Shown: in pieces, positions 31,209-43,955 of the stretch
How positions within the stretch are numbered: position 1 is the first letter of the stretch
Layout: every line of letters begins with the position of its first letter
Source of the DNA: Platanthera guangdongensis
Lineage: Eukaryota; Streptophyta; Magnoliopsida; Asparagales; Orchidaceae
DNA: 64,000 nucleotides
Assembly: GCA_039583875.1 (NCBI GenBank)
Contig: CM077159.1
Span: forward strand, 1,634,812-1,698,811
Direction: 5' to 3'
The notes under the pieces: model-generated
The model's input: only the letters and a program-made list of their open reading frames with translations
Told to the model about the DNA's origin: nothing
The model's database searches: none
Translations under genes and position numbers: made by a program

Positions 31209-34200
31209 ATGGTGATGGTGTGCGGCAAGCCTGCCCATACCCTGTTCGACACGGGGGCATCGCACAACTTTGTGTCGGAGGATTTCGTCAAGGACCTGGA
31301 TCAGATTTGTTGTTATACGGGACTACCCAGGAGGGTGCGCCTCCCCAATGGGATGGAGATCCAGTCCACAGAAAAGTGCCTCCTGGAGGTTACCATAGAC
31401 GGGTTGACACTCGAGGCCCCGGCGACGATCCTGAGGATGCCGGACTTCGACCTCGTCTTGGGCATGACATGGCTTGTCTGGAACCATGCCCAGATTGATT
31501 GCCCGGCAGGGAGGGTCGTGCTCAGCCACGGCGATACTTATGCAACGTTCGAAGGTACTACACCGGTCTCCCGTCGCTTGCTTTCATCTATTCAGGCCAT
31601 TAAGGCTCATATGCAAGGGGACGAGGTATACCAAGTATTGTTCGAGATGACTGAGGAGAAGGACCTGATTGCAGACATTCCGGTGGTTCGTGACTACGCC
31701 GACATTTTTCCGGATAAGCTGCCAGGACTACCTCCGCATAGGGAAAAGGACTTCCAGATTCAGTTGGTACCAGGGGCTAAGCCGGTATCCAAGGCACCTT
31801 ATCGGATGGCCCCGAAGGAGTTGGCGGAGTTTCGGACACAGTTGCAGGAGCTGGTGGAAGCAGGATTTGTTAGGCCGAGTTCCTCATCATGGGGAGCCCC
31901 TGTCCTATTCGTAAAGAAGAAGGACGGCACCTTACGCCTGTGCATCGACTATCGAGCACTAAACAGGCTGACCGTCCGAAATACCTATCCGCTCCCCAGG
32001 ATAGACGAGTTGTTCGATCAGCTGGAGGGAGCCCATTACTTTTCGAAGCCGGACATGAGATCAGGCTATTACCAGCTGCGGATCCAGGAGGAGGATATCC
32101 TGAAAATGGCCTTTAGTAGCCGGTATGGATTGTATGAGTTCATCGTGATGCCCTTCGGGCTCACGAATGCTCCGTCAGCATTTATGAGCCTCATGAACCG
32201 GGTCTTCGAGGCTTATTTGGATGTGTTCGTCATAGTGTTCATAGACGACATCCTTATCTATTCTAAGACGGAGGAGGAGCACACGCGACATCTAGTATTG
32301 ACCCTGGAGAGACTGCAGGAGCATCATCTTTATGCGAAGTTCAGTAAGTGTCAGTTCTGGCTGAAGGAGGTGGCTTTCTTAGGTCACATTATCAGCGGAG
32401 CCGGGCTGGCAGTGGATCCGGCAAAGATTCGAGCTATTTCGGAGTGGCCGCAGCTGAAAACAGCCACTGACGTGCGGAGTTTTCTAGGACTTGCCGGTTA
32501 CTATCGGAAGTTCGTGGAGGGATTCTCTCGAATCGCCCTCCCGCTCACATCCTTGACAAAGAAGGAGGTACCGTTCGTGTGGACCCCGCAGTGCCAGACA
32601 GCTTTCCAGGAGCTGAAGGATCGGCTGACCTCGGCTCCCATTCTTACTCTTCCCTCGGGGAGGGAGGGATTCCAGGTCTACACCGACGCATCATATCAGG
32701 GGATGGGAGCGGTACTGATGCAGAATGGACACGTCATAGCTTATGCTTCCCGCCAGCTGAAGACCCATGAGAAGAACTACCCAGTGCACGACCTGGAGAT
32801 GGGAGCAGTCGTATTCGCACTAAAGATATGGAGGCACTACCTATATGGAGTCCACTGTGACATATACTCCGATCATAAGAACCTTAAGTACGTGGACACG
32901 CAGAAGGAACTAAACATCAGGCAGAGGCGGTGGGTGGAATTCCTTTCTGACTATCAGTATGAGATGCATTACCACCCGGGAAAGGCAAACGTGGTAGCGG
33001 ATGCACTGAGTAGGAGAGCTGCCACAGCAGGAGCAGAGCCTCAGTTGATGTCTATGGAGCTGCTGCATAGACTAGAGGACATGCACATTACACTGGTATC
33101 GTCCGATGATCCTGAGCTCTATGAGGAGTACTTGGCCGCGATAGGCATTACCGATGACATCAGAGACCGAGTCAGAGAAGGGCAGAGGCAGGATGCCAAG
33201 TTAGAGCCCATCTTCCAAGCTCTGGAGGCAGGCACTGCAGGAGACTACACACTGAGGGACGACCTGGTGTGCTTCAGAGGACGGGTGTATATACCGGAGG
33301 GAGGCCAGATCCGGGAGGATATTATGATGGAGGCGCACTGCAGCCGGTATTCTGTACACCCGGGGATCACAAAGATGACGGCTGATTTGAAGAAGACGAT
33401 GTACTGGCCGGGCATGAAGAAGGATGTCTCACACTTCGTGACCCATTGTGAGGCATGTCAGCTAGTGAAGGCGGAGTGCAGGAACCCCGCGGGATTATTG
33501 CAGCCACTCCCGGTGCCGGAGTGGAAGTTTGATGACATAGCCATGGACTTCATACATGGGCTTCCCCGGTCTCGGACAGGGAATGACTCGATCTGGGTAA
33601 TCGTCGATCGGTTGACCAAGGTGGCTCGATTTATACCGATCAGGAAGGATGATTCAGTAGGAGTACTGGTGCGGAAGTTTGTGGAGCAGTTCATTCGTTA
33701 TCATGGTGTGCCCAGGACGATAGTGTCGGATCGGGATGGCAGGTTCACCTCCAGGGAGTGGAGATCCGTGCAAGCTTACTTAGGCACGCGATTGACTTTC
33801 AGCACTGCATTCCACCCCCAGACAGACGGGCAGACAGAACGCACCAACCGGACGCTGGAGGACCTTTTGAGGCTATGCATCTTGGACCGCGGGGAACCGT
33901 GGGAGAAACTCTTACCCCTTGTCGAGTTCTCCTATAACAACAGCCACCTGTCCAGCATCAGGATGGCGCCTTACGAAGCCTTGTACGGGAGGAGATGCCG
34001 GACCCCACTCTCATGGGTGCAGAACGAAGATCCGAAGGTATTGGGGTCAGAGTTTGTTGAAGACACCGAGGCACAAGTGAGGCTGATCAGAGACAGGATG
34101 CTTGAGGCGCAGAGTAGACAGGCTAAGTATTATGACGCCCGGCATCGGCAGGTGGAGTTCCAGGTGGGGGACCGGGTGTTTCTGAAGATCCAGCCCATGC

Positions 34201-34616
34201 ATGGAGTTTCACGGGTGCGTGGTCGGAGGAAGAAGCTCAGCCCTAGGTACATGGGTCCTTACAGGATCCTGGAGCGGATCGGACCCCTAGCCTACCGGCT
34301 GGAGTTACCACCAGAGCTGGAAGCGCTGCACGACGTCTTCGATATTTCTTCTTTGAGGAGGGCTCTGCTACGCCCGGAGCAGCAGATTCTGACTACCGAA
34401 GGGCCGGTAGCTTCAGACCGGTCGGTCCATTTGGAGCCTGTGAGGATCGACGACCGAGGGGTGCGGGTCTTGCGACGCAAGAAGGTCCCACTAGTCAAGG
34501 TCCTGTGGAGGAACCACGGCCAGGAGGAGCATACCTGGGAGCCACAGGACCTGATGCGACAGAGATACCCCGAGCTATTCAGTCAGGTATACCTCTCAGA
34601 CCCCTCAAGATGTTAA
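31209..34616 (+). CDS. Gyp3 pol: protease, RT, RNase H, integrase, chromodomain-like tail
   Basis: An intact frame of 1,135 codons. Protease: [12 protein letters not shown] at about residue 14, LVLGMTWL near 83. [36 protein letters not shown] and the catalytic FIDD at 344-347. RNase [11 protein letters not shown] near 490, SDHKNLKYV near 555, ADALSRRA. Integrase: HHCC zinc domain near 715-765, then catalytic D800, D841 and E877, spaced D-40-D-35-E; the [19 protein letters not shown] module near 1014; and the chromodomain-like end [17 protein letters not shown]. All active-site residues are present. The family copies RNA to cDNA and integrates it, and the tail may steer integration to heterochromatin. 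The ATG at 31209 follows a splice acceptor, so it is probably not the true start. Confidence 0.94.
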   Translation: MVMVCGKPAHTLFDTGASHNFVSEDFVKDLDQICCYTGLPRRVRLPNGMEIQSTEKCLLEVTIDGLTLEAPATILRMPDFDLVLGMTWLVWNHAQIDCPAGRVVLSHGDTYATFEGTTPVSRRLLSSIQAIKAHMQGDEVYQVLFEMTEEKDLIADIPVVRDYADIFPDKLPGLPPHREKDFQIQLVPGAKPVSKAPYRMAPKELAEFRTQLQELVEAGFVRPSSSSWGAPVLFVKKKDGTLRLCIDYRALNRLTVRNTYPLPRIDELFDQLEGAHYFSKPDMRSGYYQLRIQEEDILKMAFSSRYGLYEFIVMPFGLTNAPSAFMSLMNRVFEAYLDVFVIVFIDDILIYSKTEEEHTRHLVLTLERLQEHHLYAKFSKCQFWLKEVAFLGHIISGAGLAVDPAKIRAISEWPQLKTATDVRSFLGLAGYYRKFVEGFSRIALPLTSLTKKEVPFVWTPQCQTAFQELKDRLTSAPILTLPSGREGFQVYTDASYQGMGAVLMQNGHVIAYASRQLKTHEKNYPVHDLEMGAVVFALKIWRHYLYGVHCDIYSDHKNLKYVDTQKELNIRQRRWVEFLSDYQYEMHYHPGKANVVADALSRRAATAGAEPQLMSMELLHRLEDMHITLVSSDDPELYEEYLAAIGITDDIRDRVREGQRQDAKLEPIFQALEAGTAGDYTLRDDLVCFRGRVYIPEGGQIREDIMMEAHCSRYSVHPGITKMTADLKKTMYWPGMKKDVSHFVTHCEACQLVKAECRNPAGLLQPLPVPEWKFDDIAMDFIHGLPRSRTGNDSIWVIVDRLTKVARFIPIRKDDSVGVLVRKFVEQFIRYHGVPRTIVSDRDGRFTSREWRSVQAYLGTRLTFSTAFHPQTDGQTERTNRTLEDLLRLCILDRGEPWEKLLPLVEFSYNNSHLSSIRMAPYEALYGRRCRTPLSWVQNEDPKVLGSEFVEDTEAQVRLIRDRMLEAQSRQAKYYDARHRQVEFQVGDRVFLKIQPMHGVSRVRGRRKKLSPRYMGPYRILERIGPLAYRLELPPELEALHDVFDISSLRRALLRPEQQILTTEGPVASDRSVHLEPVRIDDRGVRVLRRKKVPLVKVLWRNHGQEEHTWEPQDLMRQRYPELFSQVYLSDPSRC

Positions 34617-34882
34617 TTTATTTTTCCTGCTTTAAGTATACTAAGGGCTGCTCTAGGTAGATAGGGGCTTATCTTTTGTTTATTGGGGGCTTAACCTTGT
34701 TTATTGGGATTTTGGTTCGCCGTTTGGGCGAAAGGGGTCTTAGATCTAAGTTTTTCCCATAAATCAAATTTAACAAACAAGGCGCCATAATGGGATGTTA
34801 CAAGACTCTTTCCTTCGGTAATAAGACACGTAGGTCCAACCTTGATTTCGGGGACGAAATCTTTGTTTTGTTTATTGGGATT
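34617..34882 (+). other. Gyp3 3' untranslated region and atypical polypurine tract
   Basis: After pol, GGGGACGAAATC marks the place where relatives have a purine-rich run, but here it is followed by TTTGTTTTGTTTATTGGGATT and then the LTR. TTGTTTATTGGG occurs three times (near 34678, 34698 and 34868), suggesting a local duplication that replaced or moved the tract. Confidence 0.6.
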
Positions 34883-37800
34883 TGTAACATCCCATTTCCA
34901 ACTAGACCCCTAAGAGTGGTTTTGGCCATGACTAGGTCATGACAAAACCCTGGGAAGCCAGAAATGGGCCAAGAGATAGGAGGCCAAGGTAGGGATCACC
35001 ATGGTCTGCAGATAGTAGAATTCTGAACAATAGTTTAGGATGACAATGGGGCTTCACCATGACCCCAAGACCCTACCACAACACTCCCAAACATTTTGGG
35101 AGACCCATTAGAGCCAAAAGGACCCATTAGGGCCAACCCAAGAGGCCCAGTTGACCAAGGTCAACCCTAGCCCTGAATGGGTCAACCTAGCCTACTTAGG
35201 GCCAATAGACCCACTCCTAGTCTAGAGGACCCCACCTATGCCCTCCTAACCCTAAAGTGAGGTCAATGGGTCACTAAGGACACATTGGGGTCAGCCCTAG
35301 AGGCCAGGTTGACCCAAGTCAACTCAAGCCCTAATCTGGTCAAAGTACCCTTACTAAGGGTATGTGACCTCCAAAGTGCAGGGTAACCCCACATAACCCT
35401 ACCTAGACCCTAAGGGAAGTCAATGGGTCACCAAGGATCCATAGGGGTGGACCCTAATGGTCATGGTGGCCCAAGTCAACTCTAGCTCTAAAATGGTCAA
35501 AGTGACCTTACCAAGGGTCAAGTGACCTTTAAGGTGCCAAGTCAACCCTACCCAACCCTACATAGACCTTAGGGGAGGCCAATGAATCACCTAGGACCCA
35601 ATGGGGTCAGCCTAGATGGTCAAACTGACCAAGTCAACCCTCATTGAGGGTCAAGTCAACTTAGCCCAAAAAGGGCTAACCCAAGCTCAAGCCACTTCTC
35701 CCTTAGGCTAAGCCCATTCCCATGATCATCATAATCCAGTGGGCTGCCTTTAGCTTGTGGGGTTGACTAGTCAACCAGAGGTGACTAGGAGAGAGAAAAG
35801 AGCTCCTCTCCATGATAATGGAGGAGAGAGAAAATGGGGAAGAGGAAAGGGAAGAGAGAAGCCGGCCAAGGAAGGCCAACAGCCACCAGTAATGGCTGTA
35901 ATCAACTCCTCTAGGGGAGAGGAGTTAATTCCAGCCATTTCCCGGCCACCAAGGGGTGGGTTCAGCCCCCCTCCACACAACCCGAGCCACTCCATTAATG
36001 GTGATAATGGCCATTGAAGAACCAGCCTCTCCCCTCCCCCAATTGTCATTTAAACACCTTCAGGGAGCCGAGGGGATCATTTTGGAGCACTTACCTGGAG
36101 GAGACGAGCCATTCCACTGTGCAGTTGCAGAAGCCGAGCGCCGCCACCGTCGCCAATGGCATCCCGCCGCTCCTCTCGCATCCAGGCCGCCAGGAAGGTC
36201 CTCCTCCTCTCCTTAACTCGCGGGTAGCTTCTAGGAATCGTTAGGCTTGAGTTTCGGGCTCAATTGAGCCCGATTCAGTCCGGGATTTCTCCTGGTTTCG
36301 GCAAGAAAATTTCTTGCTTAATCCGCCGGAAAACGCCTCTCCGGCGGCGGAGCCGCCGCCTGACGATAGCCACCACCTCAACGGAGGTGTTGGTGGCGGT
36401 GGCCGGCCGGGGAAGGGGCTGGATCGCCGGCGGCAGGGCTTGGAAATCGCTCCAGGCAGAACCAATCTCAGTCGTTGGCTCAGTGGGGACGATGACCAGA
36501 TGCCGTCGATCTGCGCCAAGATTCGCGCGGCATCAGATCAAATACTATAGGAATTAAATAAGAATCATTTCATTTCTGTCACACTGGATGTATTTAATGT
36601 ATTTAATTTTTAAAAATACTTAGGGACCCTGATTGGAAATTTGCCCAACATGAACATTGTAGCTTAGGGTGTCTAGTTTGCAGCAAAAATTGTTTGGACC
36701 CTTTTGGGTCACTGGTTAGACCAGGGCACCCATTTTGGTGGGACATACCCTTAGGGCTAGACAGTCACTAAATTGAATGCCCACTCTTCACCCCAAGCCC
36801 AAATTGGCTGAAATTTTGGCAGAGAGTCTATCCTAGACATACCTAGGGCCTGCCCAAAAATGGGAATTTTTGGGGAAAATATTTCTATAGTTTTGGTAAA
36901 TATTTAATAATTATTAGATAAATTAAATAGGTGCCCTAAACACATCCAAACCCTCCCAAATTTTGGTGAGTGGTCCCTGGGCTCCAATTAGGTTCCTGTA
37001 TAAAATTTCATTTGATTTGGATGTGTGTTGAATAGGTTTTGACCCAACCCTATTTATACCCTATGAAGGGCATTTTGGTCAAAAGTGGCACTTTTGGTTT
37101 TGAGTGACCAAATCACCTCAACAGAGGCTGAAATTTTGGCCACTGATATAATTTGACTTTTTACACTCACTTATGGAGTTTGGAGTGGATTGGACTAGGG
37201 TAGCCCTAGAATGTTAGGGTAGGCCCTTTAGGGTAAATCTCTAGGGTTTGAAGAAACTGGGATCAAAAGACCTTGGATGGACTTGAAACTTGGGAATGAT
37301 GTCCATAGGGTTGCTATGGTCCTGTGGTTAAAATTTTAGGGCTTTTGGAAGACTTAAGACCCCTTAAATCCTTAACCCTAGTTTAGGGCACTAGCTTTGA
37401 AACCATAAGATCTAATACCAAACTTTCTGAAAAGGCCTGAGTTTTTGAATGGGAAGTTGCTTAGGGTATACATATCTCTGGAAATTTTATAATAAATTTT
37501 GGATGAATATTTTTGGTACTTTATTCACAAAGTCATATTTTACAATTTTCACTTAGGAATTTTTGCAGAAAGATATACTTGATTAAACCTGATGAAACTT
37601 AGCAAAAGGGCTTATAGTCATGATACCCATCTCTGTAAATTTTTATGGAATTGTTGAAGAATGATATTTGGTAGCTGCTTCTTTAACTATTTAATTCTAT
37701 GAAACTTTGGAAAATTTATTAATGACATTTAGATTGTCTGAAAAATTTTAATTTCTTCATCATGATGTTTCTAGTTCCTTATGAAGCCCTAGTAATTTTT

Positions 37801-39993
37801 ACATAATTATTGGAGACATATTTGTGGCACTTCCTTCATTATATTTGATTTTAGGAATTACTTAAATAAATCCTTTAGAGGTCAAGAACTATCTGGAAAA
37901 TTATGAAAATTGGCAACCAATAATATTTCTCTGTTATTTAGTGAATACAAATTTTAGGAGGCCATTACCTGAGAAAAGCTTATGGTTCATGTTCAAATTG
38001 ACTATGGCCTAGTTTTTGAGGAAAATTCAATAAATAGCAGATTAATTGGGAAAAATATGATTTTCTGAATTTAGTCTATATTTATCATAATAGACCTCTA
38101 ATAATTATCATAAGGGTACTGGATGAGTATTTCATGTACATCCCTTTTTACGGGTCATGTAGCTTAAGTGGTCTGCATATAACAAAACTGCAGGATTTCA
38201 TTTGGATATGAATTAGGGCAAGTATGATGGGTCCTGATGGATTGTTACAAGGACAAGTGGAATGGGCTGCGTCTTCGGAAGATGAGTGAGTAAGGTGTGA
38301 AACTGTCTAGGGTTATAGATGTTTGGGTCCGACGAAAGATCGTCCTACCCAAGGAGAGTGGAGTCAAGTTACCCTAGGATTAGCATATCGAAATATGAGA
38401 AAATAAAGGGTAAGGGAATCAACCAATAATAAAATAAGTACCTTGCGAAAGGGAACGTTGGGCGTAATCCCAACATAGTTCCTAGTGCCCCTTGAGAGCC
38501 CTTCACAGGGAATACCGGGGGCAGTCCTGGGTTAACGTAAACTGTTTAACAAGCTGAAAAGAGTAACTTAGTAATTAGGGTTGCACATTTCACAGACACT
38601 GATGGCACGGGATGTTAGCCGGGAGCTTCGGCTCGGATGGTTAAAGACGGACTTTGGGTCCGGGGAGCTTCGGCTCGATTGTTTGTGACGGACGTGTTGG
38701 TCCGGGGAGCTTCGGCTCGGGTTTTGATCACGCTAAATTTGCATGTGCATAAAGGAAAGTAAATTAAGGTGGTGGGTCTTCGGTATTGGAGGGTCGATGC
38801 ACCGACGCCAATACGTTGACTCGGCAAGTGTGGTTAGCACTTCGCCAACAGAAGTCCGGTGCGCCAGCCGGCAAGAGTACGCAGGAGTCCGCTTCGTGCA
38901 CCAAGCGTTGAGGCGTACGATAGGTCTGACCGGTAGTGCTTTACTGGTTTAGAGGTGGGCGAGGCCCAACCCACCGCTTCCGTCTGCCACTACGGAGGTA
39001 TCCTGGGAGGTTACGGCTCCAGAAAGGGGGAACTAAAGGTCTGTGTGCACAGAGTCGGGTGTGTGTGTTGCACTTGCATGATCCATCATACCCACTTGCA
39101 TGTCATAGCATAATCGTTATCTTAAACCTTGACACCTAAAGTATAAGTGGAATGGGACGCTTATACTTTAGGACCTGCAAAACGACCCCTTAGTCTATAA
39201 GCTTGTGTGGGCAAGTTTATAAATTAAGGTTAATTTTGATATATTTAGTTACTGCTGTTTTACCACCGACACCCCAGCGTATAAATCGGTATGGGACTTT
39301 TTATACGATGGGAGCCTTGCAAAAGACCCCTTGGCTTATGTGTTTTTCACATAAGTGAAGGTTACTTTTCATATTACAGCTTATTGTCTTTATATGCTAT
39401 AGAACTTACTAGAATAGGACCGCTGTCATCTGCCTTTGATATTCTCCACCTTCAAGTCCTCCCCTTTCTTCCTCTCCGCTCGGTGCCTAGGAGCCGTGGG
39501 GGAAGGGGTGGGGGATGATAGGACTTAGTCTTTTAGACTAACGGTTTTCGAACCGCATCATTTAGGGGATCGTGGAGACCAGCATGGAGGAGCAGCCCCA
39601 GAGACCGGTGCGCTTGGAGGTGGGGCAGTCTAGCTCCGGAGTTCATACAGCCGGGACTGTGAGTCTCGACCTTGAGTAGTTTTTCAGCTTTTGCTTCCGC
39701 ATGAGTGATTTTGTAGTGAGGATATGTTGTACTGGGCATAAGCCCGTTTGCTACTCTGATATTGTTTTCTGTGGACACTCCCTTCGTGGAGTTATATTTA
39801 TATGTCATGTGATTCTCTGTGGACAGATAGTTTCCATTTTACTTCATTTTGCTACTTTTATGTGATCGAGATGGCCGGCAGAATCGGTGCTTTGTGGTGA
39901 TGACTCTTCAGGGCGTGAAGGGGTCACCGCAAAACGACGGTTCTGGGCCTAAGACGCCGGTGTCCGAAAAGAAAAAAAAAAGGGGGTCTTACA
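34883..39993 (+). repeat. Gyp3 3' LTR (5,111 bp)
   Basis: Collinear with the 5' LTR, with only scattered substitutions and a few compensating one-base indels (for example near 26417, 27203, 28535 and 29378 of the 5' copy). The GGTCAA cluster, the triple repeat and the four hairpins are all present. Confidence 0.95.
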
Positions 39994-39998
39994 GAATT

Positions 39999-40889
39999 TA
40001 AGGACGGGGATATAATTCGAATATGGTAAATAAGGGATGAATATGGTAGAGGATCTTTAAGGTTTTTAGGAAGGGGAATAGGGTGGGGGCTCGAATTTGG
40101 TGAGGAGGAGGAGGAGGCCTCGGGTGAGAGGTGGGGTGGCCGGATTTGTGAAGGGTGGTGGTGGTGGGACTCAGGTTAAGGAGTTTTGGTGGTAGCCAGA
40201 CTTGTGAGAGTGGAGGTGACGGCTTGGAGGTTGGGGAAAAGAGATGGCTCGGGTAGCAAGGAGGCAAGGTAGAGATGAGGAAGGAGGGGAAGGGAGGCCG
40301 AGAGAGAGGGGAGGGGAAGAGTGGCCGGCGGCCAAGGGAGAAGAGGAATATAGGGGGCCGAAATTTGCCTTGAGAAGGAGGAGGATTTCAATCTTGAAAT
40401 TGATTTTCTTTTCATTCATTAACTTGGGAAAAACAAAGGAGTACATGCCTTTATATAAGCTTTACAATGAAGGGAAAAGGGCTACATGCAGCCCAACATG
40501 ACAATGAAATAAAACACAACCATACACCATGGTTTTATAACATAACCATGTTACAAATAATACATTAAATTAAACATGAAATGAAAATGATAATTTTGAA
40601 ATAAAACAACTAATAAAATATATTATTACTCAATTATTATTTATTAATATATATTATTAATAAATAATAATTGGGCTTGCGCTCCGGACGGCTATTGTGG
40701 CGACAGCAATAATTAGGCTTGCGCTCCGGACGGCTATTGTGGCGACGCTTCCAAGGGTCATCCGTAAGCATGCTGTCGCCGTCATCAAAGTGTTGCGGGC
40801 CGACGTCTCCATTCAAATCTACCGGGTCACCATCATCGTCAGAGGGAGGACGCTCCTTGGCCACATGTTGTGGGAAGTCGGCTCCATCA
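39999..40889 (-). repeat. TagE 5' LTR, outer part
   Basis: Continues the TagE LTR after the Gyp3 insertion and matches about 19766-20656. It ends GGCTCCATCA at 40889, followed by the CTCCA target copy (40890-40894). Confidence 0.92.
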
Positions 40890-43800
40890 CTCCAGTTGTG
40901 AACAGGCCAAAGGTTATCTTTGGAGGTTCTAACAGGGGAATCACAAGAGGCTACGATATGATTACTAACGGTATTGTATCCTTCTCAGACGTGGCTTATG
41001 TTGAAGGATTAGAACATAATCTCATAAGCACAAGACAGATCTGTGAAAAAAGATACATACTAGACGTTCATGCAGACAAGTGCTTGATAAAATTGGTAGA
41101 TAACTTAGAAACGATTCTATCTGGCACTCATAGTAGAAATATATTTCGCTTGAATTTTATTTGCATAGACTTTTCTACACCAGTGTGCTTTTTGGCAAAA
41201 ATAGTGCATCTCTTGTTGACCAATGACACAAGAGATTAGCACATATAAATTACAAAACTATTCATAAATTATTTTCTCTTAATTTAGTATGTGATACACC
41301 CAATGTTAAGTGCGTTAAAGATATATCTTGTCACACATGTGTAAAAGGCAAGCAAACAAGGGCTACCTTTTAAAATAATATTGGGAAAGATTCCAATAGG
41401 TGTTTACACCCACTTCATATGGACTTGTTCGGTCCCCAGTAAATTAGAAGTTTGGGAGGTAAGGATTATACATTGGTTATTGTAGATGACTACTCTCATT
41501 TTGCAAGGGTATTATTTCTAAAACACAAGTCTGATACTTTTGATATTTTCACTAATTTTGTCAGGCAAATCCTGAATGAATGCAACCGTTCAGTTGTCAA
41601 AATCAGAAGTGACAATGGAATAGAGTTTAAATCTGGGGCCATGATAGAATTCTGTGAAAGCCTAGGTATCTTTCATGAGTTTTCCTCTTCTCATACTCCC
41701 CAATAGAACGGAGTTGCTGAGAGAAGGAATAAAAAACTCATAGAGTCCTACAGAACCATGTTGAGTGATGTCTCACTACCAGAATACTTCTGGGCTGAAG
41801 TCGTCAACACTGCATGTCACGTGCAAAAAAGAGCTCTCATAAACAAGAACCTGCATAAAACAACTTATAAACTACTAAAGGGTGGGAAACCGATGATTTC
41901 ATATTTTAGAATCTTTGGTAGTAAATGCTTCGTTCTTAACAATGGAAAGTACCGTAATACTAAATTCAGTGAAAAGAGTTTTGAAGGTATTTTCATAGGA
42001 TATTGTAGCCATAGTAAGGCATATACAATTTTTAACAAGAAAACCCTGGTCGTAGAAGAATCTATCAATGTTGTATTTCATGAGATGAGCCTGCTACATA
42101 GCAGCTCTTATAGTGTGTTTGTTGAAGATGTAGTTTCAAGACTAAAGGAATTATGCTTGGATGAGATAGTTAAGGAAAAAGGACAAGAGTTCATCAAGAT
42201 CACCACTCCAACCCCAATTGGAGAGGTTGATGACCATGATGAAGATATCATTCAAGCTGATGAAGTCACTCCAGTGGTAGAGGAAGCTCCAGATGCAAGG
42301 ACTTTAGAGCTCAGACACTTGAAATATCACCCAATGGATCAAATAATAGGAGACCCCCATGATGGTGTCAGAACTCATAAAGGTACAACTAATGAAAATT
42401 TATATTTGAGTTTTCTCTCACAGGTTGAACTGAAGAAGTTTGACGAAGCAAAGAAGGACGCTTTATGAGTAATGGCAATGGAAGAAGAACTAAACCAATT
42501 CAAACGTTGCCAAGTCTAGAAGCTTATCCCAAGACCCAAAGGAAAGAACGTGATTGGAACAAAGTGGGTCTACCGGAACAAGATGGATGAAGATGGAAAA
42601 ATAATCAAGAACAAAGCCAGACTCGTCGCAAAAGGGTACAGACAAGAAGAAGGGATTGACTTCGATCAAAAATGTGCTTCAGTGGGAAGACTTGAGGCAA
42701 TCAGGTTGTTCCTATCGTATGTTGCACTCAAAGGCTTCACTGTCTACCAAATGGACTTGAAGTCTGCTTTCGTTAATGGTGACATAAAGGAAGAAGTTCA
42801 CGTGGAACAACCTCCAGGTTTCGTTGATCCTGAACATACAAATTGAATTTATTTATTATTTAAAGCGCTATACGGTTTGAAACAAGCTCCATGACCTTGG
42901 TGCGAAACGTTGTCTAACTTTCTTCTTGAGAACAAGTTCACAAGGAGAAAGAAGACTAAACATTATTTCTTAGGGAAGTAAAAGGCAAGATTTTTCTAGT
43001 GCAAATCTATGTCGATGACATCATTTTTGGCTCTACTGACGACAACCTTTGCAAAAAGTTTTCCAAACTTATGTAAGGGAAGTTTGAAATGAGCAGTATG
43101 GGAGAGCTGAAGTATTTCTTAGGACTTCAGGTGAAACAATCTGAAGATGGAATTTTCATCCCTCAGAAGAAGTTCACCAAATAGTTAATTAAGAAATTTG
43201 GAATGGAGAGTGAAACCTCTATGAGGGCTCCAATGGGTTCAGCTATGTCTCTGAATAAGGATGAGAAAGGGGAACCTTTCGATAGAACCAAGAACCGAAG
43301 CATAACTGGATCCTTACTCTACCTTACTACTAGTAGGACATACATCATGTTTTCAACATGTGTGTGCGCTAGATATCAGGTGAACTCTAAGATATGTCAT
43401 TACATTGCTGCAAAGTGGATTTTGACATAACTTAAGGGAACACAAAATCTTGTCTTATGGTACCCAAGAAGTAATGATAGCGAGCTAATTGTATTTTCAG
43501 ATGCAGATTTTGCAGGTAGTAAAGATGATAGAAAGAGCACTTCCAGGACTTGCCAATTCCTTGGAAGGATACTCATTTCATGGAGCAGTAAGAAGCAAAA
43601 TTATGTCGCAATTTCCACGGTCGAGTCAAAATACATTTCTTCTAGCAGTTATTGTGCACAATTATTGTGGATCAAGAATCAACATGAAGACTACAACGTA
43701 AAGGTAAAGGACATTCCTCTGTCTTATGACGCGTCCAATGCAATTGCAATAGCCAACAACCCATTCTCTCGCAGCCGTACAAAGCACATAGAGTTGTGGT

Positions 43801-43955
43801 ACCACATCATCAAGGGGCATGCGGAGCATGAAGACATCAATCTAAAGTATGTTCCAACTGACAGGCAGGTTGCAGATATTTTCACGAAGCCACTGGATGA
43901 GGCCAAGTTCTCGTTCTTCAAAATAAAACTTGGCATGCTCAACAAGGAATGCTGA
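40890..43955 (+). pseudogene. Cop1 pol: integrase, reverse transcriptase, RNase H
   Basis: Begins with the region before integrase (VIFGGSNRGITRGYD, EGLEHNLIST, then CHTCVKGKQTRA, the zinc-binding end). Integrase core: VIVDDYSHFARVLF, IRSDNGIEFKS and a FSSSHTPQ block followed by a stop (CAATAGAACGG). [45 protein letters not shown] and the catalytic YVDDIIFGS near 43010. RNase H: VFSDADFAGSKDDRKSTS, STVESKYISSSSYCAQLLW and the closing VADIFTKPLDEAKF. At least six stops or frameshifts interrupt it. These enzymes would copy and integrate the element. Confidence 0.88.

Larger units (their letters stand above)
24664..39993 (+). mobile_element. Gyp3: complete Tekay-like Ty3/gypsy element with 5.1-kb LTRs
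   Basis: LTRs at 24664-29774 and 34883-39993 have the same length (5,111 bp), both starting TGTAACATCCC and ending GGGTCTTACA. The target duplication GAATT is at 24659-24663 and 39994-39998. Gag and pol are open, the primer-binding site is present, and I noticed about 45-50 LTR differences, so identity is near 99%. It is younger than TagE, in which it sits. Of everything in the window it is the only copy with all the parts for autonomous transposition. Confidence 0.95.
19062..40889 (-). mobile_element. TagE: gag-bearing LTR element without pol (TR-GAG-like)
   Basis: A minus-strand element with a 3' LTR at 19062-20656 and a 5' LTR at 23806-24663 plus 39999-40889, split by Gyp3. The target duplication CTCCA is at 19057-19061 and 40890-40894. 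LTR ends are TGATG and CATCA. The 3' LTR is 1,595 bp; the rejoined 5' LTR is 1,749 bp, exactly 154 bp more, which equals a tandem duplication inside it. The internal part is only 3,149 bp and has gag plus a long unrecognised frame, but no protease, RT, RNase H or integrase. Non-autonomous gag-only LTR elements are known in plants as TR-GAGs; this one must use enzymes from another element. Confidence 0.9.
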
